From Streptomyces sp. NRRL B-1140 (GTDB lineage Bacteria; Actinomycetota; Actinomycetes; Streptomycetales; Streptomycetaceae), in contig NZ_LGEA01000014.1 of assembly GCF_001280065.1 (NCBI RefSeq), forward strand, positions 124,001 to 188,000: 64,000 bases of DNA, in the 5' to 3' direction. A program made the position numbers and the translations under genes. The notes beneath the pieces are model-generated. The model was not told the origin of the DNA. It saw nothing but the letters and a program-made list of their open reading frames with translations, and made no database searches. Position 1 is the first letter of the stretch. Each line of letters opens with the position of its first letter. Shown here piece after piece: positions 9,519 to 17,770 of this stretch.

Positions 9519-10733
9519 GTGACAGGCTCGCGTGCCCGGCGCCTGGCCGCCCGCAGGGCCGGGCGCAGCCGCGCCGCCCGGCGCGGCGCGATGGTCGTGG
9601 CGGCCTCCGTCGTGGTCGCGGCCGGCGCCATCGCGGGCGTCCTCCCCGCGTCCGGCGACGGACGGGCCACGGACGAGGCCGTGCCCGCCGAGGTGTCGCC
9701 CTCGCCCCGCCTGGCGCCCCTGCCGGCCGTGCCGTCGCCGTCCGCGCCGGCCACCACCGAATACTCCTCCTCGCCGATGCCGTCCGCGCGCCCTTCTCGG
9801 AGTCCCTCGCCGCCGAGGACCGGGACGAAACGGGAGCACACCGCCACCGTGCCCGGACGGCTCTACCGCCACCCCGACTCCCAGGTGCTGGAGTGGGTCC
9901 GCTCCCACTCCGGCGATCCGCGGCACGCGGTCATCGCGTCCCGCATCGCGGCACAGCCGGCGGCCGTCTGGTTCGCCGACTACTCCCCGCGGACCGTCAC
10001 CGCCCGGGTCGCCGCGGTGACGTCTGGCGCCGCCGCGCAGGGCCGGGTCCCGGTCGTGGTGCCGTACGCGATCCCCGGCCGGGACTGCGGCGGCCACTCC
10101 CAGGGCGGGGCGCCCGGCCTGGACGCCTACGACGCCTGGATCGAACGGTTCGCGGCGGGGCTGGGCTCCGGTGAGGTCATCGTGGTGCTGGAGCCGGACT
10201 CGGTCGCCCAGACCGAGTGCCTCTCCGCGGCGGAACGCGCCGACCGCTTCGCCTCACTGGCCCGGGCCGGCCGCGTGCTCAAGGCCGCCAACACCCGGGC
10301 CCGGGTGTACTTCGACGCGGGGCACTCGGGCTGGAACGCGCCCGCCCGGCAGGCGGCCTGGCTGCGTCAGGCCGGTGCCGCCTCGCCCGAGTCGTCCGAC
10401 GGCATCTTCAGCAACGTCTCCAACTTCCACACCACCGCCGACGAGATCGCCTACGACCGGCGGGTCCTCGACGCGCTCGGCGGCCCGGCGAACCTGGGCG
10501 CGGTCATCGACACCAGCCGCAACGGCAACGGCGCCCCGCCCGACGGTGAGTGGTGTGACCCGTCCGGCCGGGCACTGGGGCGGGCCCCGAGCCTCGGCAC
10601 CGGCGCATCGCGCATCGACGCCTACCTGTGGGTGAAGCTGCCGGGGGAGTCGGACGGCTGCAAGGGCAGGCCGGGGACGTTCACGGCCTCGTACGCCTAC
10701 GACTTGGCGTCGTCCGACGCGGGGTCGCCGTAG
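9519..10733 (+). CDS. Secreted or membrane-anchored GH6 glycoside hydrolase (cellulase)
   Basis: A 404-residue protein with an Arg-rich N-terminus followed by a hydrophobic segment (about residues 25-45), then a Pro/Ser-rich linker to about residue 105 and a GH6 catalytic domain to the end. The GH6 aspartates are visible: Asp189 in YAIPGRDCGG and Asp227 in VLEPDSVAQ, the same 38-residue spacing as in Thermobifida Cel6A. The motifs YFDAGHSGW and DTSRNGNG are also GH6. No cellulose-binding module is present, so it may act on soluble or cell-surface beta-1,4-glucan. The GTG start has GGAGGAGGT at 9502-9510. The 3' end overlaps the next gene by 37 bases. Confidence 0.9.
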   Translation: MTGSRARRLAARRAGRSRAARRGAMVVAASVVVAAGAIAGVLPASGDGRATDEAVPAEVSPSPRLAPLPAVPSPSAPATTEYSSSPMPSARPSRSPSPPRTGTKREHTATVPGRLYRHPDSQVLEWVRSHSGDPRHAVIASRIAAQPAAVWFADYSPRTVTARVAAVTSGAAAQGRVPVVVPYAIPGRDCGGHSQGGAPGLDAYDAWIERFAAGLGSGEVIVVLEPDSVAQTECLSAAERADRFASLARAGRVLKAANTRARVYFDAGHSGWNAPARQAAWLRQAGAASPESSDGIFSNVSNFHTTADEIAYDRRVLDALGGPANLGAVIDTSRNGNGAPPDGEWCDPSGRALGRAPSLGTGASRIDAYLWVKLPGESDGCKGRPGTFTASYAYDLASSDAGSP

Positions 10734-12091
10734 GAGGAGGTGCCCTCGTCCAGCAGCGGCGCCTGCGTCTTCAGATGGGCCGGGGCGAAGGCCCGCAGGG
10801 CGTGGTAGCCGGTGATGACGACCACCGTGCCGAGCGCGATGCCGCTCAGCGAGAACGTGTCGGAGAACTTCAGGGAGACGTTGCCGACGCCGATGATGAT
10901 GCCCGCCGCGGCCGGGACCAGGTTCAGCGGATTGCGCAGATCCACCTTGGCGTTGATCCAGATCTGCGCGCCCAGCAGGCCGATCATGCCGTACAGGATG
11001 ACGGTGATGCCGCCGAGCACCCCGCCCGGGATCGCCGCCACGACCGCGCCGAACTTCGGGCAGACGCCGAACAGCAGGGCGAAGCCGGCGGCCGCCCAGT
11101 ACGCGGCCGTCGAGTAGACGCGGGTCGCGGCCATCACGCCGATGTTCTCGGAGTACGTGGTGTTGGGCGGGCCGCCGACCGCGGTGGACAGCATCGACCC
11201 GACGCCGTCGGCCGCGATCGCCGTGCCGAGCTTGTCGTCCAGCGAGTCACCGGTCATCTCACCGACCGCCTTCACATGCCCGGCGTTCTCCGCGACCAGC
11301 GCGATGACGACCGGCAGGGCGACCAGGATCGCCGACCACTCGAAGGACGGGGCGTGCAGCGTGGGCAGCCCGATCCAGTCGGCCTTGTCCACGCCGGACA
11401 GGTCCAGACGCCAGTGGTCGGTCGTCCTGCCGCTCGCGTCCACCGAGTGGATCTTGCCGAAGACCAGGTCGGACACCCAGGAGATGCCGTACCCGAAGAC
11501 CAGCCCGAGGAAGATCGCGATCCGGGACCAGAAACCCCGCAGACAGACCACCGCCAGGCCGGTGAACAGCATCACCAGCAGCGCCGTCCACTGGTCCTGG
11601 GGCCAGTACGTCGAGGCCGTCACCGGCGCCAGGTTGAAGCCGATCAGCATCACCACCGCGCCGGTCACGATCGGCGGCATCGCGGCGTGGATGATCCGCG
11701 CCCCGAACCGCCGCACGGCGAGCCCCACCAGGAACAGCGCGCCCCCGACGACGAACACCGCTCCCGTGACGGTCGCGCTGCTGCCGCCCTGCGCCCGGAT
11801 GACCGCCGCAACGCCGACGAAGGAGAGCGAGCAGCCCAGGTAGCTGGGCACGCTGCCGCGGGTGGCCAGCAGGAACACGACGGTCGCGACGCCCGACATC
11901 ATGATCGCGAGGTTCGGGTCCAGGCCCATCAGAACCGGTGCCACGAAGGACGCACCGAACATCGCCACGACGTGCTGGGCGCCGAGTCCGGCCGTGCGCG
12001 GCCACGAGAGCCGCTCGTCGGGGCGGACCACCGCGCCGGGCGCCGGGGTGCGTCCGTCGCCGTGCAGTTTCCAGCGGACGCCGAGATCCAT
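10697..12091 (-). CDS. NCS2 family uracil permease
   Basis: A 464-residue transporter of the nucleobase/ascorbate (NCS2) family with about 14 membrane segments. The substrate-site motifs read LVAENAGHVKAVGEMTG and GGPPNTTYSENIGVMAATRVYS, which match the UraA branch better than the xanthine branch. It would import uracil with protons. It has an AT-poor leader of about 100 bases and is probably monocistronic; an MFS gene follows upstream on the same strand. Its end overlaps the convergent GH6 gene by 37 bases. Confidence 0.88.
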   Translation of the reverse strand: MDLGVRWKLHGDGRTPAPGAVVRPDERLSWPRTAGLGAQHVVAMFGASFVAPVLMGLDPNLAIMMSGVATVVFLLATRGSVPSYLGCSLSFVGVAAVIRAQGGSSATVTGAVFVVGGALFLVGLAVRRFGARIIHAAMPPIVTGAVVMLIGFNLAPVTASTYWPQDQWTALLVMLFTGLAVVCLRGFWSRIAIFLGLVFGYGISWVSDLVFGKIHSVDASGRTTDHWRLDLSGVDKADWIGLPTLHAPSFEWSAILVALPVVIALVAENAGHVKAVGEMTGDSLDDKLGTAIAADGVGSMLSTAVGGPPNTTYSENIGVMAATRVYSTAAYWAAAGFALLFGVCPKFGAVVAAIPGGVLGGITVILYGMIGLLGAQIWINAKVDLRNPLNLVPAAAGIIIGVGNVSLKFSDTFSLSGIALGTVVVITGYHALRAFAPAHLKTQAPLLDEGTSSYGDPASDDAKS

Positions 12092-12193
12092 GGTGCGGTT
12101 TCGCTTTCGTCGTGCGTGCGAGTGTCCGGACCATTGTCGGGGTGCGCCGGAGAGGATCGTGACGGGGGCCGACCAGGACGGTCGTGTGTCCGC

Positions 12194-13399
12194 TCAGGGC
12201 CGGGGGCCGGGAACCACCGCGTCCGTCCGGCCGATCCTCGTCCGCTCGCCGGGCCGCAGCACTCCCGCGAACGCCACCAGGCCGCACGACAGCGCCGTCA
12301 CCAGGCAGAACGACACCATCAGGCTCGTCGCCTGCGCCAGCATCCCGATCGCGCTGGGCGCGATCAGCCCCGAGGTGTACGTGATGGTCGCGACGCCCGC
12401 GATGGCCATGCTCGGGTTGGAACCGCTGCGGCCGGCGGCGGCGAAGCACAGCGGCACGACGACGGCGATGCCCAGTCCCATCAGCGCGAACCCGCTCATC
12501 GCCACCGCGGGATGGCCGGCGAGCACGATCAGCAGTCCGCCCAGGACGGCGAACACCCCGCTCGCCCGCACCGTCCGCACGGCACCGAAGCGGTCCACGA
12601 TCTTGTCTCCGGCGAGCCGGGCGACGGCCATGGTCAGCGTGAAGCCCGTGGTGCACGCCGCCGCCAGACCGGCCGACGTCTCCAGCTGCTCCCGCAGATA
12701 GACGGCCGACCAGTCCAGGCTCGCTCCCTCGGCGAACACCGCGCAGAACCCGATCAAGCCGATGAGCAGCGCCGAGCGGGGCGGCAGCGCGAACCGCGGT
12801 GGCGGCTCCTCGTCCTCGGCGGGCTGCAGGTCGAGCACCCACTGGCAGGACAGCACACCGATGACGGTGAGGACCGCGGCGGCGAGGGCGTGGTGCAGCC
12901 GGGCATCCGAGCCGAGGTGCGCGGCGAGCGTGCCGGCCGCCGAGCCGATCAGGGCGCCCACGCTCCACATGCCGTGCAGTCCGGACATGATCGACCGCCC
13001 CAGGCGGTTCTCCACCTCGACGCCCAGCGCGTTCATCGCCACGTCCGTCATGCCGGCCGTCGCGCCGTACGTGAACAGGGCCAGACAGAGCGCCGGCAGG
13101 TTCGGAGCCAGAGACGGCAGGACCAGCGACAGCGTCCACAGGGCGACCAGTCCGCGCAGCGCGCTCCGGGCGCCGAAACGGTGCATGACGCCGCCGGCGA
13201 GCGGCATCGCCACGGACGCGCCGAGCGCGGGAAAGGCGAGCGCCAGCCCCAACTGGCCCGCGCTGACGCCGGCGTGGTCCTGGATCCACGGCACGCGGGT
13301 CGCGAACGAGCCGGTCACGGCGCCGTGCACGGCGAAGACGGCGGCCACGGCGTACCGGGACCGCCTCACCTCGCGTTGTTCGTCGACCACGTTGCCCAT
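12194..13399 (-). CDS. MFS transporter (YbjJ-like), divergent from a ROK regulator
   Basis: A 401-residue 12-segment MFS protein. Features include AGGVMHRFGARSALR in the 2-3 loop and GDKIVDRFGAVRTVR in the 8-9 loop. The type resembles YbjJ or fucose-permease-like transporters, which are often sugar or unknown-metabolite carriers. It is transcribed away from the ROK gene at 13536, with a perfect 21-base palindrome in the 136-base gap between them. This is the standard layout of a repressor controlling its transporter. Confidence 0.8.
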   Translation of the reverse strand: MGNVVDEQREVRRSRYAVAAVFAVHGAVTGSFATRVPWIQDHAGVSAGQLGLALAFPALGASVAMPLAGGVMHRFGARSALRGLVALWTLSLVLPSLAPNLPALCLALFTYGATAGMTDVAMNALGVEVENRLGRSIMSGLHGMWSVGALIGSAAGTLAAHLGSDARLHHALAAAVLTVIGVLSCQWVLDLQPAEDEEPPPRFALPPRSALLIGLIGFCAVFAEGASLDWSAVYLREQLETSAGLAAACTTGFTLTMAVARLAGDKIVDRFGAVRTVRASGVFAVLGGLLIVLAGHPAVAMSGFALMGLGIAVVVPLCFAAAGRSGSNPSMAIAGVATITYTSGLIAPSAIGMLAQATSLMVSFCLVTALSCGLVAFAGVLRPGERTRIGRTDAVVPGPRP

Positions 13400-13454
13400 T
13401 CTGCGGTCCCCCTCCGGGTCTGTGCCGTGTGCCGTGACCGGTGCGCGCGTAAAC

Positions 13455-13475
13455 TATCAGGAACCCTGCCTGATA
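13455..13475. promoter_or_regulatory. Palindromic operator between the MFS and ROK genes
   Basis: TATCAGG (13455-13461) and CCTGATA (13469-13475) form a perfect 7-bp inverted repeat with a 7-base spacer. It sits inside the divergent promoter region, about 55 bases from each start codon. Size and symmetry suit the dimeric winged-helix ROK regulator encoded next door. Confidence 0.65.
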
Positions 13476-13535
13476 ATAAGAGTGTTTTTCGCTGGCCATG
13501 GCCGACGGCCCCCGTCGATCTGGGAGGATCCGCGC

Positions 13536-14780
13536 ATGCCCGCATCCCCGAGCACCGCCCGGGCCATCAACGACCGGCTGGCCCTGCGCCTGCTCCAGCA
13601 GGAAGGCCCCCTGACGGCAGGGCGGTTGAAGCAGCTGACCGGTCTGTCCCGGCCGACCGTCGCCGACCTCGTCGAGCGCCTCAGCGCCGCCGGACTGATC
13701 GCGGTGGTCGGCGAGGCGGGGGAGCAGCGGCGCGGCCCCAACGCGAAGGTCTACGGCATCGTCGCCGACCGGGCGTACCTGGCCGCCCTCGACGTCCGCA
13801 CCGAGGGTGTCGCCGTGGCCGTCGCCGACCTGGTGGGGCGGGTGCTGGCCGAGGCGTCGGTGCCCATCGGCGGCGACACCGGCACGGGCCCCGCCGTGGA
13901 ACAGGCGGTCACACTGGTCGAGCAGGCGGCGAAGGAGGCCGGTGCCGACCGGTTGCACACCGTGGGGATCGGTGCGCCCGGCCTGATCGACCCCTCCAGC
14001 GGCGAACTCCGCGATTCCACCGGCCTGCCGGAGTGGCACCGCCGGCTCGTCGCCACCCTTCAGGAGCGGCTGCCCGAGGCCCGCGTCAGCGTCGAGAACG
14101 AGACCAACCTCGCGGCGCTGGCCGAGCAGCGCGACGGGGCGGCCCGGGACCGGGACACCTTCGTCCTGCTGTGGCTCGGCCACGCCCCGGGAGCGGCGGT
14201 GGTCCTCGACGGCGCCCTCCGCCGCGGCGCCTCCGGCGGCACCGGCGAGATCGGCTTCCTCCCGGTCCCGGGCACGGCCGCGCTGCCGACGTCGACGGAC
14301 TGTGAGGGCGGCTTCCACTCGCTGGCCTCGTCGGCGGCGGTCGTCGATCTCGCGGCGGAGTTCGGGATACCGGCGGCGGTGTCCGAGGCGGGAGTGGTGC
14401 GGGCGGCCGTGGGTGTGGTGCGGGCGGCGGTGGACGAGGATCCCGGAGCCGAGGCGTCACTGCCCACGGCCTCTGCCGCCGCCCGCTTTCTGGACGCCCT
14501 CGCCGATCGTCTCGCCGTCGGAGTCGCATCCGTCGTGGCGATCCTGGACCCCGGGTGCGTCGTGCTCGGCGGCGAGGTCGGTCAGGCCGGTGGCGAGGAG
14601 CTCGCCTCACGGGTCCGTGACCGCATCGCCCGGATGACGCCCCTGCCCACGGAGGTACGGGCGACGACCCTGGGCGGCGGCGCGGTTCTGCGCGGCGCAC
14701 TGCTGACGGCCCGGGACCGCGCCCAGGAGGAACTGTTCACCCCCGGAGAGCCCCGGCCCCAGGCCCCTCCGGGCTGGTAG
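13536..14780 (+). CDS. ROK family transcriptional regulator
   Basis: A 414-residue protein: an N-terminal winged helix-turn-helix (about residues 15-60, LTAGRLKQLTGLSRPTVADLVERL), then an actin-fold sugar-kinase-like ROK domain with DVRTEGVAVAVADLVG, GIGAPGLID and NETNLAALAEQ. The usual ROK zinc motif CxCGxxGC is degenerate, reading TDCEGGFHSLAS, so the zinc site seems lost and ligand binding may differ. The ATG at 13536 follows GGGAGG at 13522-13527. Longer in-frame upstream sequence is non-coding. It probably represses the divergent MFS gene in response to a sugar or derivative. Confidence 0.87.
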   Translation: MPASPSTARAINDRLALRLLQQEGPLTAGRLKQLTGLSRPTVADLVERLSAAGLIAVVGEAGEQRRGPNAKVYGIVADRAYLAALDVRTEGVAVAVADLVGRVLAEASVPIGGDTGTGPAVEQAVTLVEQAAKEAGADRLHTVGIGAPGLIDPSSGELRDSTGLPEWHRRLVATLQERLPEARVSVENETNLAALAEQRDGAARDRDTFVLLWLGHAPGAAVVLDGALRRGASGGTGEIGFLPVPGTAALPTSTDCEGGFHSLASSAAVVDLAAEFGIPAAVSEAGVVRAAVGVVRAAVDEDPGAEASLPTASAAARFLDALADRLAVGVASVVAILDPGCVVLGGEVGQAGGEELASRVRDRIARMTPLPTEVRATTLGGGAVLRGALLTARDRAQEELFTPGEPRPQAPPGW

Positions 14781-14818
14781 GCCGTCAGGCCCGGGACCGT
14801 TCCCTCCGTCCTCCTCCC

Positions 14819-15595
14819 TCAGACCCCGGACCGCCCCCTCCCCGCCTGGACCCGGCCGCCCCCGGACCGCCTCTCCAGGTGCTCCTCGAACGTCCCCCTG
14901 CCCACCGCCCGTCGCGGCGCCAGATGGCCTCCGCTCCGGAAGCCCCGGTACGCCGCTCCCCACAGCGGCACGTTCACCACCGCTCGCCGGCGGCCCGACG
15001 CCTTCAGATACGCACGGGCGAAGGACTCCAGCGGCTGTACCTCCGGCCCGCCCATGTCCTCGACCCGCCCCGCCGGCGCGGCCGTCGCCAGTTCGACCAG
15101 CCGGTCCGCCACCTCGGCCACCTCCACCGGCTGGTCCCGCACGCCCGCCGGGAGGAACATCACCGGCAACTTCGACAGCCCCTGGAACATCATGATCAGC
15201 AGATCGTGGAACTGCGTCGCCCGCAGGACGGTCCAGCCGATCCCCGACTCCTCGACCAGCCTCTCCACCGCGAGCTTGCTCCGGTAGTACGGGAACGGCA
15301 CCTCGTCGACACCCACGATCGACATATAGACAAGGTGACGCACGCCCGCACCGCGCGCCGCCCTGATCAGGTTCTGAGCCGCCTGCTCGTCCCCCTTCTG
15401 CCCCGAGGCGCAGTGCACGATCGTGTCCACACCGGCGACGGCCGCGTCCAGCGCGGCTCCGCCCGCCCGCAGGTCCACCGCGTACGGGTCGCTGTGCCGG
15501 CTGAGCACCCGCACCTCGTGCCCGCCCGCGCGCAACCGCTCGGCGACGAGCCGCCCCAGCGTTCCGGTGCCACCGGTCACCAGGATCGTGGTCAT
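14819..15595 (-). CDS. NmrA-like / atypical SDR NAD(P)-binding protein
   Basis: A 258-residue Rossmann protein with the atypical SDR motif VTGGTGTLGR (residues 6-15). It resembles NmrA-like and NAD-dependent epimerase relatives; the Ser/Tyr region YMSIVGVDEVPFPYYRSK holds a YxxxK-like pair. It is the kind of oxidoreductase usually found beside ECF41 sigma factors. An ECF41-type promoter lies about 60 bases upstream, and the sigma gene lies next to it in the same orientation. The substrate is unknown. The C-terminal 25 residues are low-complexity Gly/Arg. Confidence 0.8.
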   Translation of the reverse strand: MTTILVTGGTGTLGRLVAERLRAGGHEVRVLSRHSDPYAVDLRAGGAALDAAVAGVDTIVHCASGQKGDEQAAQNLIRAARGAGVRHLVYMSIVGVDEVPFPYYRSKLAVERLVEESGIGWTVLRATQFHDLLIMMFQGLSKLPVMFLPAGVRDQPVEVAEVADRLVELATAAPAGRVEDMGGPEVQPLESFARAYLKASGRRRAVVNVPLWGAAYRGFRSGGHLAPRRAVGRGTFEEHLERRSGGGRVQAGRGRSGV

Positions 15596-15651
15596 GTTGT
15601 TCAGCCCCTTCGACGCCGGGCGCTCCCGGGTGGAGCGCCCTTGCCGACTGA

Positions 15652-15678
15652 GACCGAACAGCCGCGCCGAATGTGACA
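15652..15678 (-). promoter_or_regulatory. ECF41-type promoter of the NmrA-like gene
   Basis: Read on the minus strand, TGTCACA lies at 15678-15672 and CGGTC at 15656-15652, with a 15-base spacer. ECF41 sigma factors are known to use a TGTCACA -35 and a CGTC-like -10 at promoters of adjacent oxidoreductase genes. The start codon at 15595 follows about 57 bases later. Confidence 0.6.
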
Positions 15679-15697
15679 GACGCGCCCGCCCGCGGTG

Positions 15698-16582
15698 CTA
15701 CGGCCGGGTGAGCTGCCGCCGTGCGAACGCCAGCTTCTCCGGGTTGACCACGGCCCGCACAGCCGTGACCAGCCCGCCGCGCACCTCGATCACCGAGAGT
15801 CCGACCAGCGTGTCGCCCGCCCAGCTCGCCAGCCCCAGCGCCCCGTTGACCTCGGTCGGCACGAAGTCCAGGCCGCGCGCGAACTTCGGCCCGCCGCCCG
15901 CCAGGAAGCGGGCGATGCCGGGCCCGCCCTCGATGGGCCACCGCGCCGCGGTGACCTTGCCGCCACCGTCGCTCCACCAGGTCGCGTCGGCCGCGAGCAG
16001 CTTCTCCAGCCCGGCCAGGTCCCCGTCACGGGCCGCCGTGATGAACGACTTCACCAGCTCTTCCTGCCGCTCGGAGGCGGGCTCGAACCGGGCCTGCGGT
16101 TCGCCCACCCGCCGCACGGCACGCCGGTACAGCTGACGGCAGTTGGCCTCGCTCAGGTCCAGCACCCCGGCGATCTCCCGGTGCGCGTAGCCGAACGCCT
16201 CCCGCAGCACGTACACGGCCCGCTCGGTCGGCGTCAGCCGCTCCAGCAGCACCAGCATCGCCATCGACACGGCTTCCCGCTGCTCCGCGGACTCCAGCGG
16301 GCCGAGCGCGCCGTCCGAGGTGATCACGGGCTCGGGCAGCCAGGTCCCGACGTACCGCTCGCGCCGGGCCCGCGCGGAGGTGAGCCGGTTCAGGCAGAGG
16401 TTGGTGACGACTTTGGCCAGCCAGGCCGCCGGGTGCTCGATCCCCGCCCGGTCGGCGCCGCTGTAGCGCAGGTAGGCGTCCTGGACCGCGTCCTCGGCCT
16501 CCTCGGCGGAGCCCAGCAGCCGGTAGGCGAGCGAGAACAGCCTGGGCCGGTGGACTTCGAACTCCTCGGCTGTGGTGGTCAT
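15698..16582 (-). CDS. ECF41 (SigJ-type) RNA polymerase sigma factor with SnoaL-like tail
   Basis: A 294-residue sigma-70 family protein. Region 2 is at about residues 5-75 (LFSLAYRLLGSAEEAEDAVQDAYLRY) and region 4 at about 110-160 (LTPTERAVYVLREAFGYAHREIAGVLDLSEANCRQ). A fused SnoaL_2-like domain follows to the end. ECF41 hallmarks are present: WLPEPV in the linker, WWSDGGGK and the C-terminal NPEKL. In this family the C-terminal domain replaces an anti-sigma factor and modulates activity. An ATG at 16582 has GGGTGAG upstream; a GTG at 16591 is an alternative. The gene sits behind a chitinase-type promoter (16697-16726). Confidence 0.9.
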   Translation of the reverse strand: MTTTAEEFEVHRPRLFSLAYRLLGSAEEAEDAVQDAYLRYSGADRAGIEHPAAWLAKVVTNLCLNRLTSARARRERYVGTWLPEPVITSDGALGPLESAEQREAVSMAMLVLLERLTPTERAVYVLREAFGYAHREIAGVLDLSEANCRQLYRRAVRRVGEPQARFEPASERQEELVKSFITAARDGDLAGLEKLLAADATWWSDGGGKVTAARWPIEGGPGIARFLAGGGPKFARGLDFVPTEVNGALGLASWAGDTLVGLSVIEVRGGLVTAVRAVVNPEKLAFARRQLTRP

Positions 16583-16696
16583 ACGACTCACCCTGCCAGA
16601 GGGCGGTCCGCCCGGCGTGGGGAGGCCCGGCGGCGGGCAAGGGCCGTCGTCACCACCGCCGGGCCGGTCAGTGGGGGTGAGCCCACCCTGGCGATG

Positions 16697-16726
16697 ACCC
16701 TAGAAAGGACTAGACCACTCCGTCAA
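16697..16726 (-). promoter_or_regulatory. Chitinase-type promoter without a chitinase gene
   Basis: Minus-strand -35 TTGACG (16726-16721), 18-base spacing and -10 TAGGGT (16702-16697). The whole element, including an upstream TTGGTAC half-repeat at about 16740-16734, parallels the promoter of the real chitinase gene at 31521-31550 in spacing and sequence. It points at the ECF41 gene about 110 bases downstream. No ORF intervenes. Confidence 0.65.
16704..16719. promoter_or_regulatory. DasR-responsive element (dre)-like site
   Basis: The minus-strand sequence AGTGGTCTAGTCCTTT matches the DasR consensus (A/C)TGGTCTAGACCA closely in its left half and centre. It lies in the spacer of the chitinase-type promoter, the usual place for DasR repression relieved by glucosamine-6-phosphate. 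Confidence 0.6.
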
Positions 16727-16890
16727 TAGGTGTGTACCAATGCCCGTACTCAAGGGGCCGCACGGAGGCGGAAGTTGGGGCGCCGGTCGCGCTCGGGAAG
16801 GGGTGCGACACAGTCTGTGAGGCAGCCCACACGCTCCGCCCCTATGCATGTCGATCAGGCGTGGCACACTGGCCGTGTACCAATAGCAGC

Positions 16891-17017
16891 GCACTCCGGG
16901 GTCGGTGAAAGTCCGAACCGGCGGTTACAGTCCGCGACCCGGTCGCCTCCAGCGACCGGTTGACCAGGTGAAATTCCTGGACCGACGGTTAAAGTCCGGA
17001 TGGGAGGCAGTGCGCGG
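16891..17017 (+). ncRNA. FMN riboswitch (RFN element)
   Basis: The conserved RFN blocks are visible in order: GGGGTCGGTGAAAGTCCGAACCGGCGGT (split here at 16898-16924), CAGTCCGCGACC, a variable stem with GGTCGCC and GCGACCGG arms, GACCAGGTGAAATTCCTGGACC, GACGGTTAAAGTCCGGATGGGAGG, and the closing strand CAGTGCGC that pairs with the GCGCACTCC start. It lies 145 bases before ribE and should shut off the cluster when FMN is abundant. The rest of the 16583-17161 gap holds only the chitinase-type promoter and the rib promoter region. Confidence 0.95.
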
Positions 17018-17161
17018 CGAGCGGGCATTCGTGCGCGCCGCCGAGAAGTCCGTCCTCGCGGCGGACTCCGTCCGGCGTCGTCCCCGGTGTTCCTGCTCGT
17101 ATCCTCTGTCGTCATCGACAGCCCCGGAGTCCGTGCCCGAAGAGGCAGGAGGACCCGGGAA

Positions 17162-17770
17162 GTGTTCACCGGAATCGTCGAAGAGCTGGGCGAGGTCACC
17201 GCCGTCGAGACCCTCGACGACGCCTGTCGCTTCCGCCTGCGCGGACCGGTCGTCACCCAAGGCGCCCAGCACGGCGACTCGATCGCCGTGAACGGCGTGT
17301 GCCTCACGGTCGTCGACCACGAGGGCGACGAGTTCACGGCCGACGTCATGGCCGAGACCCTGAACCGCTCCAGCCTCGGCGCCCTGAAGGCCGGCTCCCG
17401 CGTCAACCTCGAACGCCCCATGGCCGTCGGCGAACGCCTCGGCGGGCACATCGTGCAGGGCCATGTCGACGGCACCGGCGAGATCCTGGAGCGCAAGCCC
17501 TCCGAGCACTGGGAGATCGTGAAGATCTCCCTCCCCGCGGACCTCACCCGCTACGTGGTCGAGAAGGGCTCCATCACCGTCGACGGCATCAGCCTGACCG
17601 TCGTCGACGCCGGCCCCGACCACTTCACGGTCAGCCTCATCCCCACCACCCTCGGCCTGACCACGCTCGGCCACAAGCAGCCCGGCGACCCGGTCAACCT
17701 CGAGGTCGACGTCATCGCCAAGTACGTCGAGCGGATGCTGGGCGACCGTGCGCAGGGGGCCGGCCGGTGA
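17162..17770 (+). CDS. ribE: Riboflavin synthase alpha subunit
   Basis: A 202-residue protein made of two tandem lumazine-binding domains. The N-terminal [12 protein letters not shown] (GTG start) is the family signature, and internal repeats [14 protein letters not shown] and [14 protein letters not shown] mark the two halves. It dismutates two 6,7-dimethyl-8-ribityllumazines to riboflavin. A GGAGG site precedes the GTG at 17162. It is the first gene of the FMN-riboswitch-controlled operon, and its stop overlaps the start of ribM (GTGA). Confidence 0.96.
   Translation: MFTGIVEELGEVTAVETLDDACRFRLRGPVVTQGAQHGDSIAVNGVCLTVVDHEGDEFTADVMAETLNRSSLGALKAGSRVNLERPMAVGERLGGHIVQGHVDGTGEILERKPSEHWEIVKISLPADLTRYVVEKGSITVDGISLTVVDAGPDHFTVSLIPTTLGLTTLGHKQPGDPVNLEVDVIAKYVERMLGDRAQGAGR

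Noticed and set aside
10628..14305. 1225-codon + strand open frame across the uracil permease, MFS and ROK genes
   Set aside because: Shadow of three real genes in other frames; its composition is Arg/Gln/His-rich and domainless.
11259..14318. 1019-codon minus-strand frame over the MFS and ROK genes
   Set aside because: Shadow frame; crosses the operator gap and two recognised genes.
16592..16696. Remnant of a chitinase coding sequence downstream of the orphan promoter
   Set aside because: No GH18 motif or signal-peptide-like frame is left in these bases; only the promoter survives.
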